This document shows positions 1-7,725 of a stretch of 64,000 bases of DNA, one piece after another. How positions within the stretch are numbered: position 1 is the first letter of the stretch; each line of letters starts with the position of its first letter. Under the pieces are notes generated by a model, which had not been told where the DNA came from, did not search any database, and was given only the letters and a program-made list of their open reading frames with translations. The translations under genes were made by a program, and so were the position numbers. Source of the stretch: Hyphomonas beringensis (GTDB lineage: Bacteria > Pseudomonadota > Alphaproteobacteria > Caulobacterales > Hyphomonadaceae); NCBI RefSeq assembly GCF_000682755.1, contig NZ_AWFF01000028.1, positions 1-64,000 of the forward strand, read 5' to 3'.

Positions 1-37
1 GAGGAGCCATGCGCCAGATATGGTGCAGGGGGGGGGA

Positions 38-397
38 TTATGCCAGACGCAATTCCTCAGCCCGCGACAACGCCCGTTTATAAAGGAGTTCGACCAGGTC
101 GTTCTTCTTCATGCCCTTCATATCTGTGGCAGTCGCCAAGTCGTTCTCTTTGAGAGTTGCCTTCAATTCGCCAACCTTTGCGGCGCCCCAAATTCGGCAG
201 AAGGCATCCTTGGACCAGCGCGCTGCCTGTACAGCCGGGTTCGCGCCTTGAAACTGTTCCTGACCCTCATAGAGAACCGTGACCTGCATGGCTTCGATGA
301 GTCTTGCCCTGAATGCCGGGCTCTCTGCCGCTGCGTCGCGAATGGCTGCGAGGAAGCCATTAATTGCCTTCTGGGCGTCGATTTCATTTTCCGTCAT
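38..397 (-). CDS. Small helical protein with a SAP-like C-terminal segment; third gene of a ParA operon
   Basis: 119 aa, function not recognised. The C-terminal third contains the segment LKATLKENDLATATDMKG followed by MKKNDLVELL. This resembles the helix-extended loop-helix of SAP/HeH nucleic acid binding domains (a leucine-rich helix, a short loop, then a Lys-rich helix ending in LVELL). The N-terminal part is predicted helical, with no signal peptide or membrane segment. The start has a good ribosome site (GGAG, 7 bases upstream), and the gene lies 17 bases after the ParA gene, so the two are probably cotranscribed. By analogy with ParA partners it could be the DNA-binding or adaptor component. 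That role is inference; only the operon and the motif resemblance are visible. Confidence 0.6.
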   Translation of the reverse strand: MTENEIDAQKAINGFLAAIRDAAAESPAFRARLIEAMQVTVLYEGQEQFQGANPAVQAARWSKDAFCRIWGAAKVGELKATLKENDLATATDMKGMKKNDLVELLYKRALSRAEELRLA

Positions 398-414
398 GTG
401 TGATCTCCATATCT

Positions 415-1320
415 TCAGTAGACCAAGTTCAGAACTTCATTGCCGAAACTCTCTACTGTCTTTCTGATGCCGCCATATTTGTGGTTGAATGTGGTGTAGG
501 ATTGCTCATCTACGCGCCGGACAAATCGTAGGGCCTGCACCGAAAATGGAATTTCGGTCTCCAGCACGGATGTGCCTGCAAAACGTCTGAGGTCTTCTCT
601 CAGTTTCAGTTTCTCTCGCTTCGCGCCATTGCCGCCTGCAACCATCGTCAGGAAGGCGTACCTGCGGGTGACGCCAAGTGAGAGGGTTTCTTCCAAGCCT
701 TGCTTCCAGAAATTCATCAGGCTCCAGAGCGATACCCTATCAACATTGAGGGGTGACAAGATCAAGTCAGCCTGCAGAAGGGCCGATTGGCTCAAAGTGG
801 AGAAGCCAGGCGGGCAGTCGAAGATGGCGTAATCAAATTGTACCTCGACAGAGGAGAGAGCGTCTTTCAATAGGCCGTTCAGCATATTGCGAGGAGAGGC
901 TCGATCACCTGCTACGAAGTAGAGGTGATCGAAGGCCAACTCTGCGAAGCGAAGATCGGGTGTTGCTGCCCAAAGTGAGATTTGTCCGTTTCTACGGCGC
1001 GGGTTGTTCATTCTAAGGCTTTCCAACCCAGACACATTGGATTGGATCGTTCTGGCTGCATCGATATCAGGACTGGGGTTGTGCCCCAGCATTGTTCCAT
1101 TGCCAAAGCTCTCGATCCAGTTGGTGATCGTGCAGCCCGCTGCTTTCGCACTCTTCAATCCTGGAAAACTCAAGATCATCTGGCTTAGATTAGATTGCGG
1201 ATCACAATCGATGAGCAGAACGCGTTTTTCGTATTGGTGTGATAGTACGTCTGCCAACATCATTGCGGAGGTGGACTTGCCCACCCCGCCTTTCATATTG
1301 GCGATGGCGATTTTCTTCAA
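415..1320 (-). CDS. ParA/Soj-family ATPase without a ParB neighbour
   Basis: 301 aa P-loop ATPase of the ParA/MinD superfamily. The deviant Walker A motif MKGGVGKST is at about residue 9, VLLIDCDPQSNLS (Walker A' region) follows, and DYAIFDCPPGFS (Walker B) is near the middle. ParA proteins dimerise on ATP and bind DNA non-specifically to position cargo. I place the start at a TTG codon that begins KKIAIANMKGG. It has GGGAGG 7 bases upstream and overlaps the TGA of the preceding gene by four bases (TTGA), implying translational coupling. An ATG 48 bases further upstream exists but lies inside the preceding gene. No parB or parS-like repeat is seen. The neighbours (a nuclease-like protein and a SAP-like protein) suggest something other than plain plasmid partition. 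Confidence 0.85.
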   Translation of the reverse strand: MKKIAIANMKGGVGKSTSAMMLADVLSHQYEKRVLLIDCDPQSNLSQMILSFPGLKSAKAAGCTITNWIESFGNGTMLGHNPSPDIDAARTIQSNVSGLESLRMNNPRRRNGQISLWAATPDLRFAELAFDHLYFVAGDRASPRNMLNGLLKDALSSVEVQFDYAIFDCPPGFSTLSQSALLQADLILSPLNVDRVSLWSLMNFWKQGLEETLSLGVTRRYAFLTMVAGGNGAKREKLKLREDLRRFAGTSVLETEIPFSVQALRFVRRVDEQSYTTFNHKYGGIRKTVESFGNEVLNLVY

Positions 1321-1901
1321 ATGATGCCCTCCCGGGGTATGGCTTTCCAGCCCATCTCCTGGAGCCACTTTTCCATATTCATGCGTGCTTCCCGTGGGAA
1401 ACGACGGTCCACAAATTGATCAATGACAAACGGATCAACTTCGGCGCGTTCTGCAGCGACATGTACTATATAGTCGTGCGGATTTGATGGGTCTTCGGCG
1501 GTGACGGCGCCCACACCATGGTATTTGCATAACTCGAAGATGCCGTTGTTTCTCGTGTCCTTCGGTTCGGCCTGCCAAACAAGTGCAGAGTAATTTGCGT
1601 AGCGTTTGTGAGCTATCGCCTCGTATACGGAAGAGTCTGATATGCCGTCCCAGGTCTTGATCTCAAATGTATAGAGAGATGCTGCTAGAGTTGGGACGAA
1701 CCGTGCACGGGAATATAGCATCGCTGCCAAGTCTGGTCTCGACCAGTAGCCGCCATCAATTGCGGGGGCTTGAGATGTATTGGACGTGAAAATCTGAGCC
1801 ATTCCCGGGAAACTGGGAACCAGTTCCGAATGCGAGAACTGCGAGTTGAGCCAGCGCCATACCAATGGGTATAGCGCACTTTCCGGCTTGATAATTTTCA
1901 T
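1317..1901 (-). CDS. PD-(D/E)XK nuclease-like protein, first gene of the ParA operon
   Basis: 194 aa, family not recognised with certainty. Residues about 55-80 contain RPDLAAM followed by YTFEIKTW, spaced like the D...ExK core of PD-(D/E)XK endonucleases. The helix after it, SVYEAIAHKRYANYSALVW, fits the helix that packs on that fold. The N-terminus (LYPLVWRWLNSQF) is helical and could be a winged helix. The last 50 residues look like a separate small helical region. The start has AGGGG 7 bases upstream. The stop overlaps the ParA start. The gene points away from the NTF2-like gene at 2042, so the operon promoter should lie in the 140-base gap. Nuclease activity is inference from the motif; a DNA-binding role without catalysis is possible. 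Confidence 0.6.
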   Translation of the reverse strand: MKIIKPESALYPLVWRWLNSQFSHSELVPSFPGMAQIFTSNTSQAPAIDGGYWSRPDLAAMLYSRARFVPTLAASLYTFEIKTWDGISDSSVYEAIAHKRYANYSALVWQAEPKDTRNNGIFELCKYHGVGAVTAEDPSNPHDYIVHVAAERAEVDPFVIDQFVDRRFPREARMNMEKWLQEMGWKAIPREGII

Positions 1902-2041
1902 GACGCGCCCCTGTTAACCACAGAAAATCCCGTTTACATGGAAAAGGCAAGACCGCAGATTGATATAGCGTGTCTGACCCAAGCGCGATTGAGGCAGCAG
2001 ATGCTGTCACGGGATATTTTTACCCGACTGAAGGAAACACC

Positions 2042-2479
2042 ATGACCCCCCTCACCGAAGCCCGCATTGCAAACGTCCGCAACCACATGGCCCTTGAGGT
2101 CACGCATGATTGGGATGCGGTGATCGCGACGTTTGAGCATCCGCGCTATGAGATGCATGGCGGCGGGCAGGTGTTTGATGGGGAAGAGGCGGTGCGGCGC
2201 TATTTCGAGCTATCGCGCACGCCGTTCCCGGACCAGGACAATGAGATCATCTCCATCGCGGTCGATGAAGCGGCCGACACGCTGTTGGTCGAGTTCTGGC
2301 TGACTGGCACGCATACTGGCCCCTTGAGGGTAGGGGACAAGATAATCGAGCCGACGGGGCGGAGTTTCCGTGTGCGCATGGCCGCGACATTCGAGTTCGC
2401 GCCGGGCAGCGACCGGATTATCTGCGAACGACCCTATTTTGACCAGGGCGCAGTGCTGCGCGCGCTGGACCTCGCCTGA
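2042..2479 (+). CDS. SnoaL/NTF2-like domain protein
   Basis: 145 aa single-domain protein of the NTF2-like/SnoaL-type cone fold. It has an N-terminal helix (EARIANVRNHMALEVTHDW), then a polyketide-cyclase style stretch with YEMHGGGQVFDGEEAVRRYF, and beta strands to the end. Members include small cyclases, hydrolases and ligand-binding proteins of very varied function, so no substrate can be named. I chose the ATG preceded by AAGGAA rather than the upstream GTG at 1970, which lies in non-coding sequence. It is monocistronic, flanked by the divergent ParA operon and the GGDEF-EAL gene. Confidence 0.75.
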   Translation: MTPLTEARIANVRNHMALEVTHDWDAVIATFEHPRYEMHGGGQVFDGEEAVRRYFELSRTPFPDQDNEIISIAVDEAADTLLVEFWLTGTHTGPLRVGDKIIEPTGRSFRVRMAATFEFAPGSDRIICERPYFDQGAVLRALDLA

Positions 2480-2591
2480 GCCGGCTTCTGCAGTCGGGGC
2501 CTGATTTACAAGCAATTTCCAAAGCGTGACTAACGCCGGATTCACCCTTCTCTCTTACTTTACCGCATTAGTTACGGAAGGGTGCCCCTCC

Positions 2592-4199
2592 ATGCCGCAG
2601 CGCGTGAAAGAGAAGATCGAAAGCGCCAGCAAGCATGCGCGCCGCGATGCTGTCATCATTGCGGTCTGTTCCCTAGTGCTGTTCGCGGCCGCAGTCGCGA
2701 CCGAAGCCTTCGAATATATTGTGTATTTCTCCGACACGCATGAAACGTGGGAGATCGACGAGATCCTCGTCGTCATGATGATCCTGCCGGTCGCCATGCT
2801 GATATTCATGATACGGCGGGCCAAGGAGCTGCGTGGGGTGATCAAGGCCCGCAAGGCGGCTGAAGCGGCTGTTGAAAAGATTGCGCTGCATGACCCGCTC
2901 ACCGGCCTGGCCAATCGCCGTAAGGGCATGGCGCATCTGAAGCGGTTGCTGCAGAACGCGTCCACAATGCCGGTCACGATCATCGGGGTGGACCTCAACC
3001 GCTTCAAAGGCGTGAATGACCTGCATGGTCACAATGCGGGGGATATGCTGCTGGTGGCGGTCAGTGAGCGGCTGGTCGATCTTGTGGGCGATCTGGGCAT
3101 GGTTTGCCGCATGGGTGGGGATGAGTTCGTGGTGATCTTCAAGGGCTCTGCCTACCACCCTCCGATCAGCGATGTGATCAATCAATTGCCAGGCATTTTC
3201 CGGACGCCCTTTGAACTGGACCACGTGGTTTGTTCTGTCGGCGCCAGCATCGGCGTGTCGCAGACCGATGATGAACACATCGGCGTGGAAGGCTTCCTCA
3301 GCCGCGCCGACATCGCCATGTATCGCGACAAGGACAAGGGCGGCGTTTCGATCTCATTCTACGAGCCAGGCATGGAAGAGGCCGCCAAGCGGCGGGCCAT
3401 GATCGAGAGTGAGCTGCGCAGCGCGCTGATCGATGAACGTGTCGAACCGTATTTCCAGCCGATCATCGACCTGGAAACCGGCGAAGTCATTGGCTTTGAG
3501 GCGCTGGCGCGCTGCCGCGCTTCGGATGGCAGCCTGCTGATGCCGGATGAATTCATTCCAATCGCCGAACAGTCCGGCCTGATTTCGCGCCTCTTCCTGC
3601 AGGTGCTGAAAAAGGGCTGTCTGGTGCTGCGCCACAAGCCGCCGCACATGACGATGGCGATCAATCTGTCATCCTTGCAGCTGAGCGATGACTGGCTGGC
3701 CGAACAGATTCTGGCGATCCTGACCGAGACGGGCGTCGCGCCGGGGCGACTGGAGGTAGAAATCACCGAAACCGCGCTGGTGGCGAATTTCGAGGCCGCA
3801 CACGCCATGGTGACCAAGCTGAAGCGCCAGGGCATCCGCATCTCGCTGGATGATTTCGGAACGGGCTATTCCAGCTTGCGGCATCTCAGCGAGCTGCCCT
3901 TTGACAAGCTGAAGATCGACAAGAGTTTCGTCGCCCGGCTGGGCAATGACGAGGCCTCTGACACGATTGTGCGGACGGTGACGACGCTGGCGCACAATCT
4001 GGGTCTGAAGGTGACGGCGGAGGGCATCGAGGATGATGCGCATGTCAGTTTCCTGCAGGGAATTGGCTGTGAGTATGGCCAGGGATTCCTGTATGGCCGA
4101 CCGGCCGAAGCATCGCGCCGGCGCGTCACGGAAGACGCGGCAAATGAGGATTATGAGGAGGCGGAAGCCTTCCCGACCTCGTCTCGTGGAACCGCCTGA
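2592..4199 (+). CDS. Membrane-anchored GGDEF-EAL c-di-GMP enzyme
   Basis: 535 aa. Two membrane helices (about residues 20-42 and 58-75) are followed by a GGDEF domain (about 95-260) and an EAL domain (about 275-515). The diguanylate cyclase motif GGDEF (about 175-179) is intact. In the phosphodiesterase domain the EAL triad (about 303), DDFGTGYSS and an EGIED motif are all present, so both activities could be real. The product or substrate is cyclic di-GMP, which controls motility, adhesion and cell cycle in this group. The short periplasmic loop between the helices is too small for a known sensor domain. The ATG has GGAAGG 9 bases upstream. A PilZ gene lies directly downstream. Confidence 0.93.
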   Translation: MPQRVKEKIESASKHARRDAVIIAVCSLVLFAAAVATEAFEYIVYFSDTHETWEIDEILVVMMILPVAMLIFMIRRAKELRGVIKARKAAEAAVEKIALHDPLTGLANRRKGMAHLKRLLQNASTMPVTIIGVDLNRFKGVNDLHGHNAGDMLLVAVSERLVDLVGDLGMVCRMGGDEFVVIFKGSAYHPPISDVINQLPGIFRTPFELDHVVCSVGASIGVSQTDDEHIGVEGFLSRADIAMYRDKDKGGVSISFYEPGMEEAAKRRAMIESELRSALIDERVEPYFQPIIDLETGEVIGFEALARCRASDGSLLMPDEFIPIAEQSGLISRLFLQVLKKGCLVLRHKPPHMTMAINLSSLQLSDDWLAEQILAILTETGVAPGRLEVEITETALVANFEAAHAMVTKLKRQGIRISLDDFGTGYSSLRHLSELPFDKLKIDKSFVARLGNDEASDTIVRTVTTLAHNLGLKVTAEGIEDDAHVSFLQGIGCEYGQGFLYGRPAEASRRRVTEDAANEDYEEAEAFPTSSRGTA

Positions 4200-4297
4200 T
4201 CTGTAGTATTTGCAACGATACGCGCGTTCATCCGCGGACCCGAAAAGTTTTTTTCGTTTTTTTTGAACGATTTGGCTGACTCCTGCATAGGCTGGAT

Positions 4298-4666
4298 ATG
4301 GACAAGGATGCGCCCTTCGAACTCAACCAGGATGGCAGCCCCGTCGACCTGCGCCGCAGCCTGCGGGTTCACCGGCAGGTGGCGGGCCGTGTCGTGCTGG
4401 AAGACATGAGCCAGGCGCGCAGTGTTTTGATCCGCAACATATCCATGACCGGCGCAGCCCTGACGATTGGTGAATGGCCAGGGCTTGCCGATACGTTTTA
4501 CCTTCTGGTGCGCACGAGCCCTGGCGGCGCGGCGTCCAGGCTGCACTGCACGGTGCGGTGGAGAGTGGGCCCGGTGGTGGGTGTCGTCTTCTCCGACGCG
4601 CTGTCTGCGGACATGCTGCGAAGCCTCACAGGTGTCAGCGAGGTAACCCTTTCCAGGGCTGGCTGA
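4298..4666 (+). CDS. PilZ-domain protein, probable c-di-GMP effector
   Basis: 122 aa single PilZ domain. The N-terminal arginine motif RRSLRVHRQ matches the RxxxR ligand-binding arm, and NISMTGA matches the (D/N)xSxxG motif, so c-di-GMP binding is plausible. The rest is beta-barrel-like sequence, and no other domain is present. The gene lies 98 bases after the GGDEF-EAL gene, separated by an AT-rich stretch, and may be a functional partner rather than part of the same transcript. A rho-independent terminator follows at 4718. Confidence 0.8.
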   Translation: MDKDAPFELNQDGSPVDLRRSLRVHRQVAGRVVLEDMSQARSVLIRNISMTGAALTIGEWPGLADTFYLLVRTSPGGAASRLHCTVRWRVGPVVGVVFSDALSADMLRSLTGVSEVTLSRAG

Positions 4667-4717
4667 CAGGCCAGCTTGGAACTTCCGTCCAGCACTTGCT
4701 GGAGGATCATGCAGGAA

Positions 4718-4758
4718 CCGTCGGGCCGGGATATTTTATGTCCGGTTCGGCGGTTTTT
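4718..4758 (+). terminator. Rho-independent terminator after the PilZ gene
   Basis: A GC-rich stem of about 13 pairs including G-U pairs (CCGTCGGGCCGGGA with TCCGGTTCGGCGG) around the loop TATTTTATG, followed by five T. It lies between the converging PilZ and NepR-like genes. Confidence 0.75.
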
Positions 4759-4785
4759 CTGTTTTGGGAAGGGAGGCGAGAGGAC

Positions 4786-4980
4786 TCAGTCGCTCTTGTC
4801 GCTTTTATTTTCCTGCTCTTTTTTCTTGAGGGCGTCCATAAGGTCGCTGAGGCGTTTGGGCAGGGGCTCTTGGGAAAGTCGGTCGAAAGTTTCGCGCATG
4901 GCCTGTCCCACAATGTCAGCCTTTTGGGTCGGCTTTCCTTTGCCGGAGACAGGTCGTTTGCCTTTTCTGTCCTGCATCAT
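4786..4980 (-). CDS. nepR: NepR-like anti-sigma factor
   Basis: About 64 aa. The sequence VGQAMRETFDRL, then EPLPKRLSDLMDAL, matches the NepR pattern of two short helices joined by an E-P-x-P turn. NepR binds the general stress sigma factor EcfG and is released by phosphorylated PhyR in alphaproteobacteria. The N-terminus is basic and disordered, and the C-terminus ends in a Lys-rich tail, both usual for the family. Two adjacent ATG codons (4980, 4977) are possible starts; a TTG at 4992 is less likely because AGGAA abuts it. Unusually, neither phyR nor an ecfG sigma gene is in the neighbourhood. It converges on the PilZ gene. Confidence 0.65.
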   Translation of the reverse strand: MMQDRKGKRPVSGKGKPTQKADIVGQAMRETFDRLSQEPLPKRLSDLMDALKKKEQENKSDKSD

Positions 4981-5617
4981 ACCGGGTCCCAATTCCTAAG
5001 GGGACGTGGCCCAAATCTGGACCCTGACCCCCAGCCAGATGTGGCCCTTTAGGCGTAAATACTGGCTCTGTCGATACCGTCCGCATCAAAAGATTTTCAC
5101 TCCAAAATGGAGTAGATGAGACGCATTCGCGGAATTGAAATCCTCTGAATCAACCTCTGGGGCAGGTCATTCTGGCAGCGAAAGTGAAAATACCAGACGT
5201 GATGGGCACTTTTGAGGACCCGGATTCTGTAGTCATGACTACAGAATCCGGGATTCATTGGTGAGTTCCATGGTGGCTTGGTGCAATTTAAAATTTATGG
5301 CTTGCTGCCTGTCGTAACGGTAGTCTTGCTGCCGGAGCAGCTCAGCAAAATTCCAATGTCTGACGCAGAATTAATTTTGATTATGAATCAATTAGCCCGG
5401 CTTATGGGCGCTGCCGACGGTTTGCGGGCCCGTCAGCACGCGCTCTAACCGAAGGATTTGATTGAAATTTCATCCTTCCATTCAACCGTAACTCCACACC
5501 CATGTGTCAGAACGGGGCGTAACGATACGGGACGGGGGTGTTTCGTATTGCGTCAAGAAATACACAAGTCCGGCCAGCGTCCCGCCTGCTCCGGATACGG
5601 AAAGGGTGATACTGAAC
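4981..5617. other. 637-base intergenic region between nepR-like gene and response regulator
   Basis: I see no convincing gene here. It is poorer in GC than its surroundings. The first 50 bases (about 4994-5045) are GC-rich and imperfectly symmetric (GGGGACGTGGCCC, then GGACCCTGACCCCC, then ATCTGG and CCAGAT), reminiscent of a solitary REP-type or IS200-like end. A long perfect palindrome lies at 5219-5252. The 3' end should hold the promoter of the response regulator. A frame open from 5504 exists, but it lacks a ribosome site and family-like sequence before the ATG at 5618. Confidence 0.5.
5219..5252. repeat. 34-base perfect palindrome
   Basis: The 17-base half CCCGGATTCTGTAGTCA is followed at once by its exact reverse complement, with no spacer. 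It has no T-run on either side, so it is not an ordinary terminator, and it is much longer than a typical repressor operator. It stands alone in non-coding sequence about 370 bases upstream of the response regulator start. Confidence 0.9.
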
Positions 5618-7096
5618 ATGGCCAAGACGGTTCTGGTAATCGATGACGATCCGACACAGCGCCGCCTGTTGCAGGCTGCTGTGGAGAAGGCGGGCTTTGC
5701 CTGCCGCACCGCGCCGGATGGCGAAGCTGGTGTTGCCCTTGCATCTGACCCGAGGGACGGCATCGATGTCGTTCTGCTGGACCTGACCATGCCCGGCCTG
5801 TCCGGCATGGACACGCTGGAGCGTCTGGCGTCCAAGCGTCCGGATCTGCCGGTGATCATGCTGACGGCGACCAGTGGTATTGATACGATCGTACAGAGCA
5901 TGCGCCGCGGTGCCATCGACTTCATCGTGAAGCCGGCCAATCCTGAGCGCGTGGTCGTCTCCATTCGCAATGCCCTGAAGATGCAGTCCCTGTCCGGAGA
6001 AGTGAAGCGCCTGGCCCGAAAGGCTGAAGGGGGCATGGCCTTTGACGACATGATCGCAGCCGCCCCGCCCATGCGCCAGGTGCTGCGCCTGGCAGAGCGC
6101 GCGGCGACGTCTGACATTCCGGTTCTGATTCTGGGCGAAAGTGGTGTGGGTAAGGAAGTTGTTGCCCGTTGCATTCAGGGCGCCTCAGGCCGTGCCGGCA
6201 AACCCTTTGTTACCGTTAACTGCGGCGCGATCCCGGAAAACCTGGTCGAGTCCATTCTGTTTGGTCACGAGAAGGGGGCGTTCACCGGTGCTGTGACCAA
6301 GTCCCTCGGTAAATTCGTTGAGGCAGATGGCGGCACCCTGTTCCTGGACGAAGTGGGTGAACTGCCGCTCGACGCGCAGGTCAAATTGCTCCGTGCCCTT
6401 CAGGAAGGTGAGGTGGATGCTGTTGGCTCCCGCCGTCCGACCAAGGTGGATGTACGAATCATCTCTGCCACCAATAGAGACCTTGCCCAGCAGGTGAAGG
6501 AAGGCACGTTCCGGGAAGACCTGTTCTACCGCCTTAATGTTTATCCGGTGGACATGCCGAGCCTGCGCGAACGCCGCGAGGATATTCCGGCCCTGGTGGA
6601 TCACTTCATTACACGCTTCAATGCCAGCGAGGGGGCCAAGGTCACCGGCGCGGAAGACGATACGCTGAAGCTGCTCTATTCTTATGACTGGCCGGGCAAT
6701 GTGCGCCAGTTGGAGAACGCTGTGTTCCGCGCGGTTGTGCTGTGCGAAGGCGACATGCTTCGCCCGCAGGATTTCCCGCAGATCTCCGGTCAGATGCCGG
6801 ATCTGGCAAGCTTGCCAGAGGCTCCGGCCATGCCGACAGCCACACCGGCTGCACCACAGGACGCGCCGCAAATGGCGCCGTCATCCGATGGCGAAGGCCC
6901 GATTCCGATCAAGGATGAGAATGGCGAGCTGCGCGCCCTGCAGGATATTGAACGCGATATTCTGCAGTATGCGATCGAGTTCTATGACGGCCATATGAGC
7001 GAAGTCTCGCGCCGTCTGGGTATTGGCCGCTCGACCCTGTACCGCAAGGTGCGCGAATACGAACTTGAAGTCCGAGACGAAAGAAAAGCTGGCTGA
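5618..7096 (+). CDS. NtrC-family sigma-54-dependent response regulator
   Basis: 492 aa. The receiver domain (about 1-120) has the acidic pair DDD near the start, phospho-acceptor D55 in [10 protein letters not shown] and a conserved K in VKPAN. The AAA+ sigma-54 activator domain (about 145-375) has Walker A GESGVGKE and an intact GAFTGA loop, so it should contact sigma-54. A Pro/Ala-rich linker leads to a Fis-type helix-turn-helix ([18 protein letters not shown], about 460-480). No partner histidine kinase is adjacent. The start is ATG 5618, where family sequence begins ([11 protein letters not shown]). The last 200 bases (6897-7096) recur in diverged form at 8073-8272, downstream of the next two genes. 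Confidence 0.92.
   Translation: MAKTVLVIDDDPTQRRLLQAAVEKAGFACRTAPDGEAGVALASDPRDGIDVVLLDLTMPGLSGMDTLERLASKRPDLPVIMLTATSGIDTIVQSMRRGAIDFIVKPANPERVVVSIRNALKMQSLSGEVKRLARKAEGGMAFDDMIAAAPPMRQVLRLAERAATSDIPVLILGESGVGKEVVARCIQGASGRAGKPFVTVNCGAIPENLVESILFGHEKGAFTGAVTKSLGKFVEADGGTLFLDEVGELPLDAQVKLLRALQEGEVDAVGSRRPTKVDVRIISATNRDLAQQVKEGTFREDLFYRLNVYPVDMPSLRERREDIPALVDHFITRFNASEGAKVTGAEDDTLKLLYSYDWPGNVRQLENAVFRAVVLCEGDMLRPQDFPQISGQMPDLASLPEAPAMPTATPAAPQDAPQMAPSSDGEGPIPIKDENGELRALQDIERDILQYAIEFYDGHMSEVSRRLGIGRSTLYRKVREYELEVRDERKAG
6897..7096 (+). repeat. Copy A of a 200-base duplication: regulator linker end plus Fis-type HTH
   Basis: Aligned with copy B (8073-8272, offset 1176), about seven of eight bases match over the first 175. 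Most differences fall in third codon positions, and similarity drops over the last 25. Copy A encodes the C-terminus of the response regulator. Confidence 0.9.
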
Positions 7097-7119
7097 TCCC
7101 CGGTACGGGAGGAAATGGG

Positions 7120-7150
7120 AAGGCGGTTCCTCCGGGAGCCGCCTTTTCTT
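7120..7150 (+). terminator. Rho-independent terminator after the response regulator
   Basis: Stem AAGGCGGTTCC with GGAGCCGCCTT, loop TCCG, then TTCTTT. It separates the regulator from the SRPBCC/ArsR unit. Confidence 0.8.
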
Positions 7151-7157
7151 TAATATG

Positions 7158-7218
7158 ATACTAAAGTTTGCGCTTGACTATTCTTTGCGCCGAAATACAA
7201 AAGTGAAAACTTTAGTAT
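7158..7218 (+). promoter_or_regulatory. Promoter flanked by a 12-base inverted repeat, probable ArsR operator
   Basis: ATACTAAAGTTT (7158-7169) and its exact reverse complement AAACTTTAGTAT (7207-7218) flank a promoter-like TTGACT (7174) with TACAAA 16 bases further on. The right arm ends just before the ribosome site of the SRPBCC gene. The arrangement fits autoregulation by the ArsR protein encoded in the same unit. The identity of the binding protein is inferred. Confidence 0.65.
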
Positions 7219-7231
7219 TATGGAGCCTCAA

Positions 7232-7708
7232 ATGAACCCCATGTCAGTCACGCACGGCAACTTCACCATCGAGCGGGTTTTTCGCTCTGCCCCGGCCAGG
7301 GTATTCGATGCCTTCGCCGATCCGAAGAAGAAGAGACGCTGGTTTGCGGAGGGGCCGGGTTTCCATCTCGATTCCTTCGCCATGGATTTCCGGGTTGGCG
7401 GAGAGGAAAAGTCCCGCTTCCGCTTTGTTGCAGACAAGCCCATTGAGGAAGGAACGCCGTGCGCGAATGATACCGTCTATATGGACATCGTGCCGGACAA
7501 GCGGATCGTGATTGCCTATTCGATGAGTCTAGCGGGGTCTCCTTTCTCTGTGTCGCTTGCCACCATGGAATTCCACCCGGAAGGGGAGGGTACCCGGCTT
7601 GTATTTACGGAGCAGGCGGCGTTCTTTGAGAATGCTGACGGCATCGAGATGCGAGAGCAGGGGACGCGCGAACTGCTGTCCCAGCTGGCCGCGGAACTTG
7701 GGGAGTAG
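7232..7708 (+). CDS. SRPBCC (AHSA1-like) protein paired with ArsR
   Basis: 158 aa of the START/SRPBCC superfamily, AHSA1-like group. It begins with the typical strand IERVFRSAPARVFDAFADP and has the characteristic W (RRWFAEGPG) and a C-terminal amphipathic helix. Such proteins bind hydrophobic ligands; the ligand is unknown. They very often sit next to an ArsR-type regulator, as here (17 bases apart, so one operon). The start is ATG 7232 with GGAG 6 bases upstream. The ATG at 7220 falls next to the operator arm and has no ribosome site. Confidence 0.85.
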   Translation: MNPMSVTHGNFTIERVFRSAPARVFDAFADPKKKRRWFAEGPGFHLDSFAMDFRVGGEEKSRFRFVADKPIEEGTPCANDTVYMDIVPDKRIVIAYSMSLAGSPFSVSLATMEFHPEGEGTRLVFTEQAAFFENADGIEMREQGTRELLSQLAAELGE

Positions 7709-7725
7709 AAGGAAAGGACCGATCC

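Noticed and set aside
20-403. 127-aa plus-strand open frame opposite the SAP-like gene
   Set aside because: It mirrors the coding strand of a gene with a good ribosome site and operon context. Its own sequence is Cys/Leu-rich, without family resemblance.
5504-5617. Upstream extension of the response regulator to 5504
   Set aside because: The added 38 residues are not receiver-like and have no ribosome site. Family sequence begins at ATG 5618.
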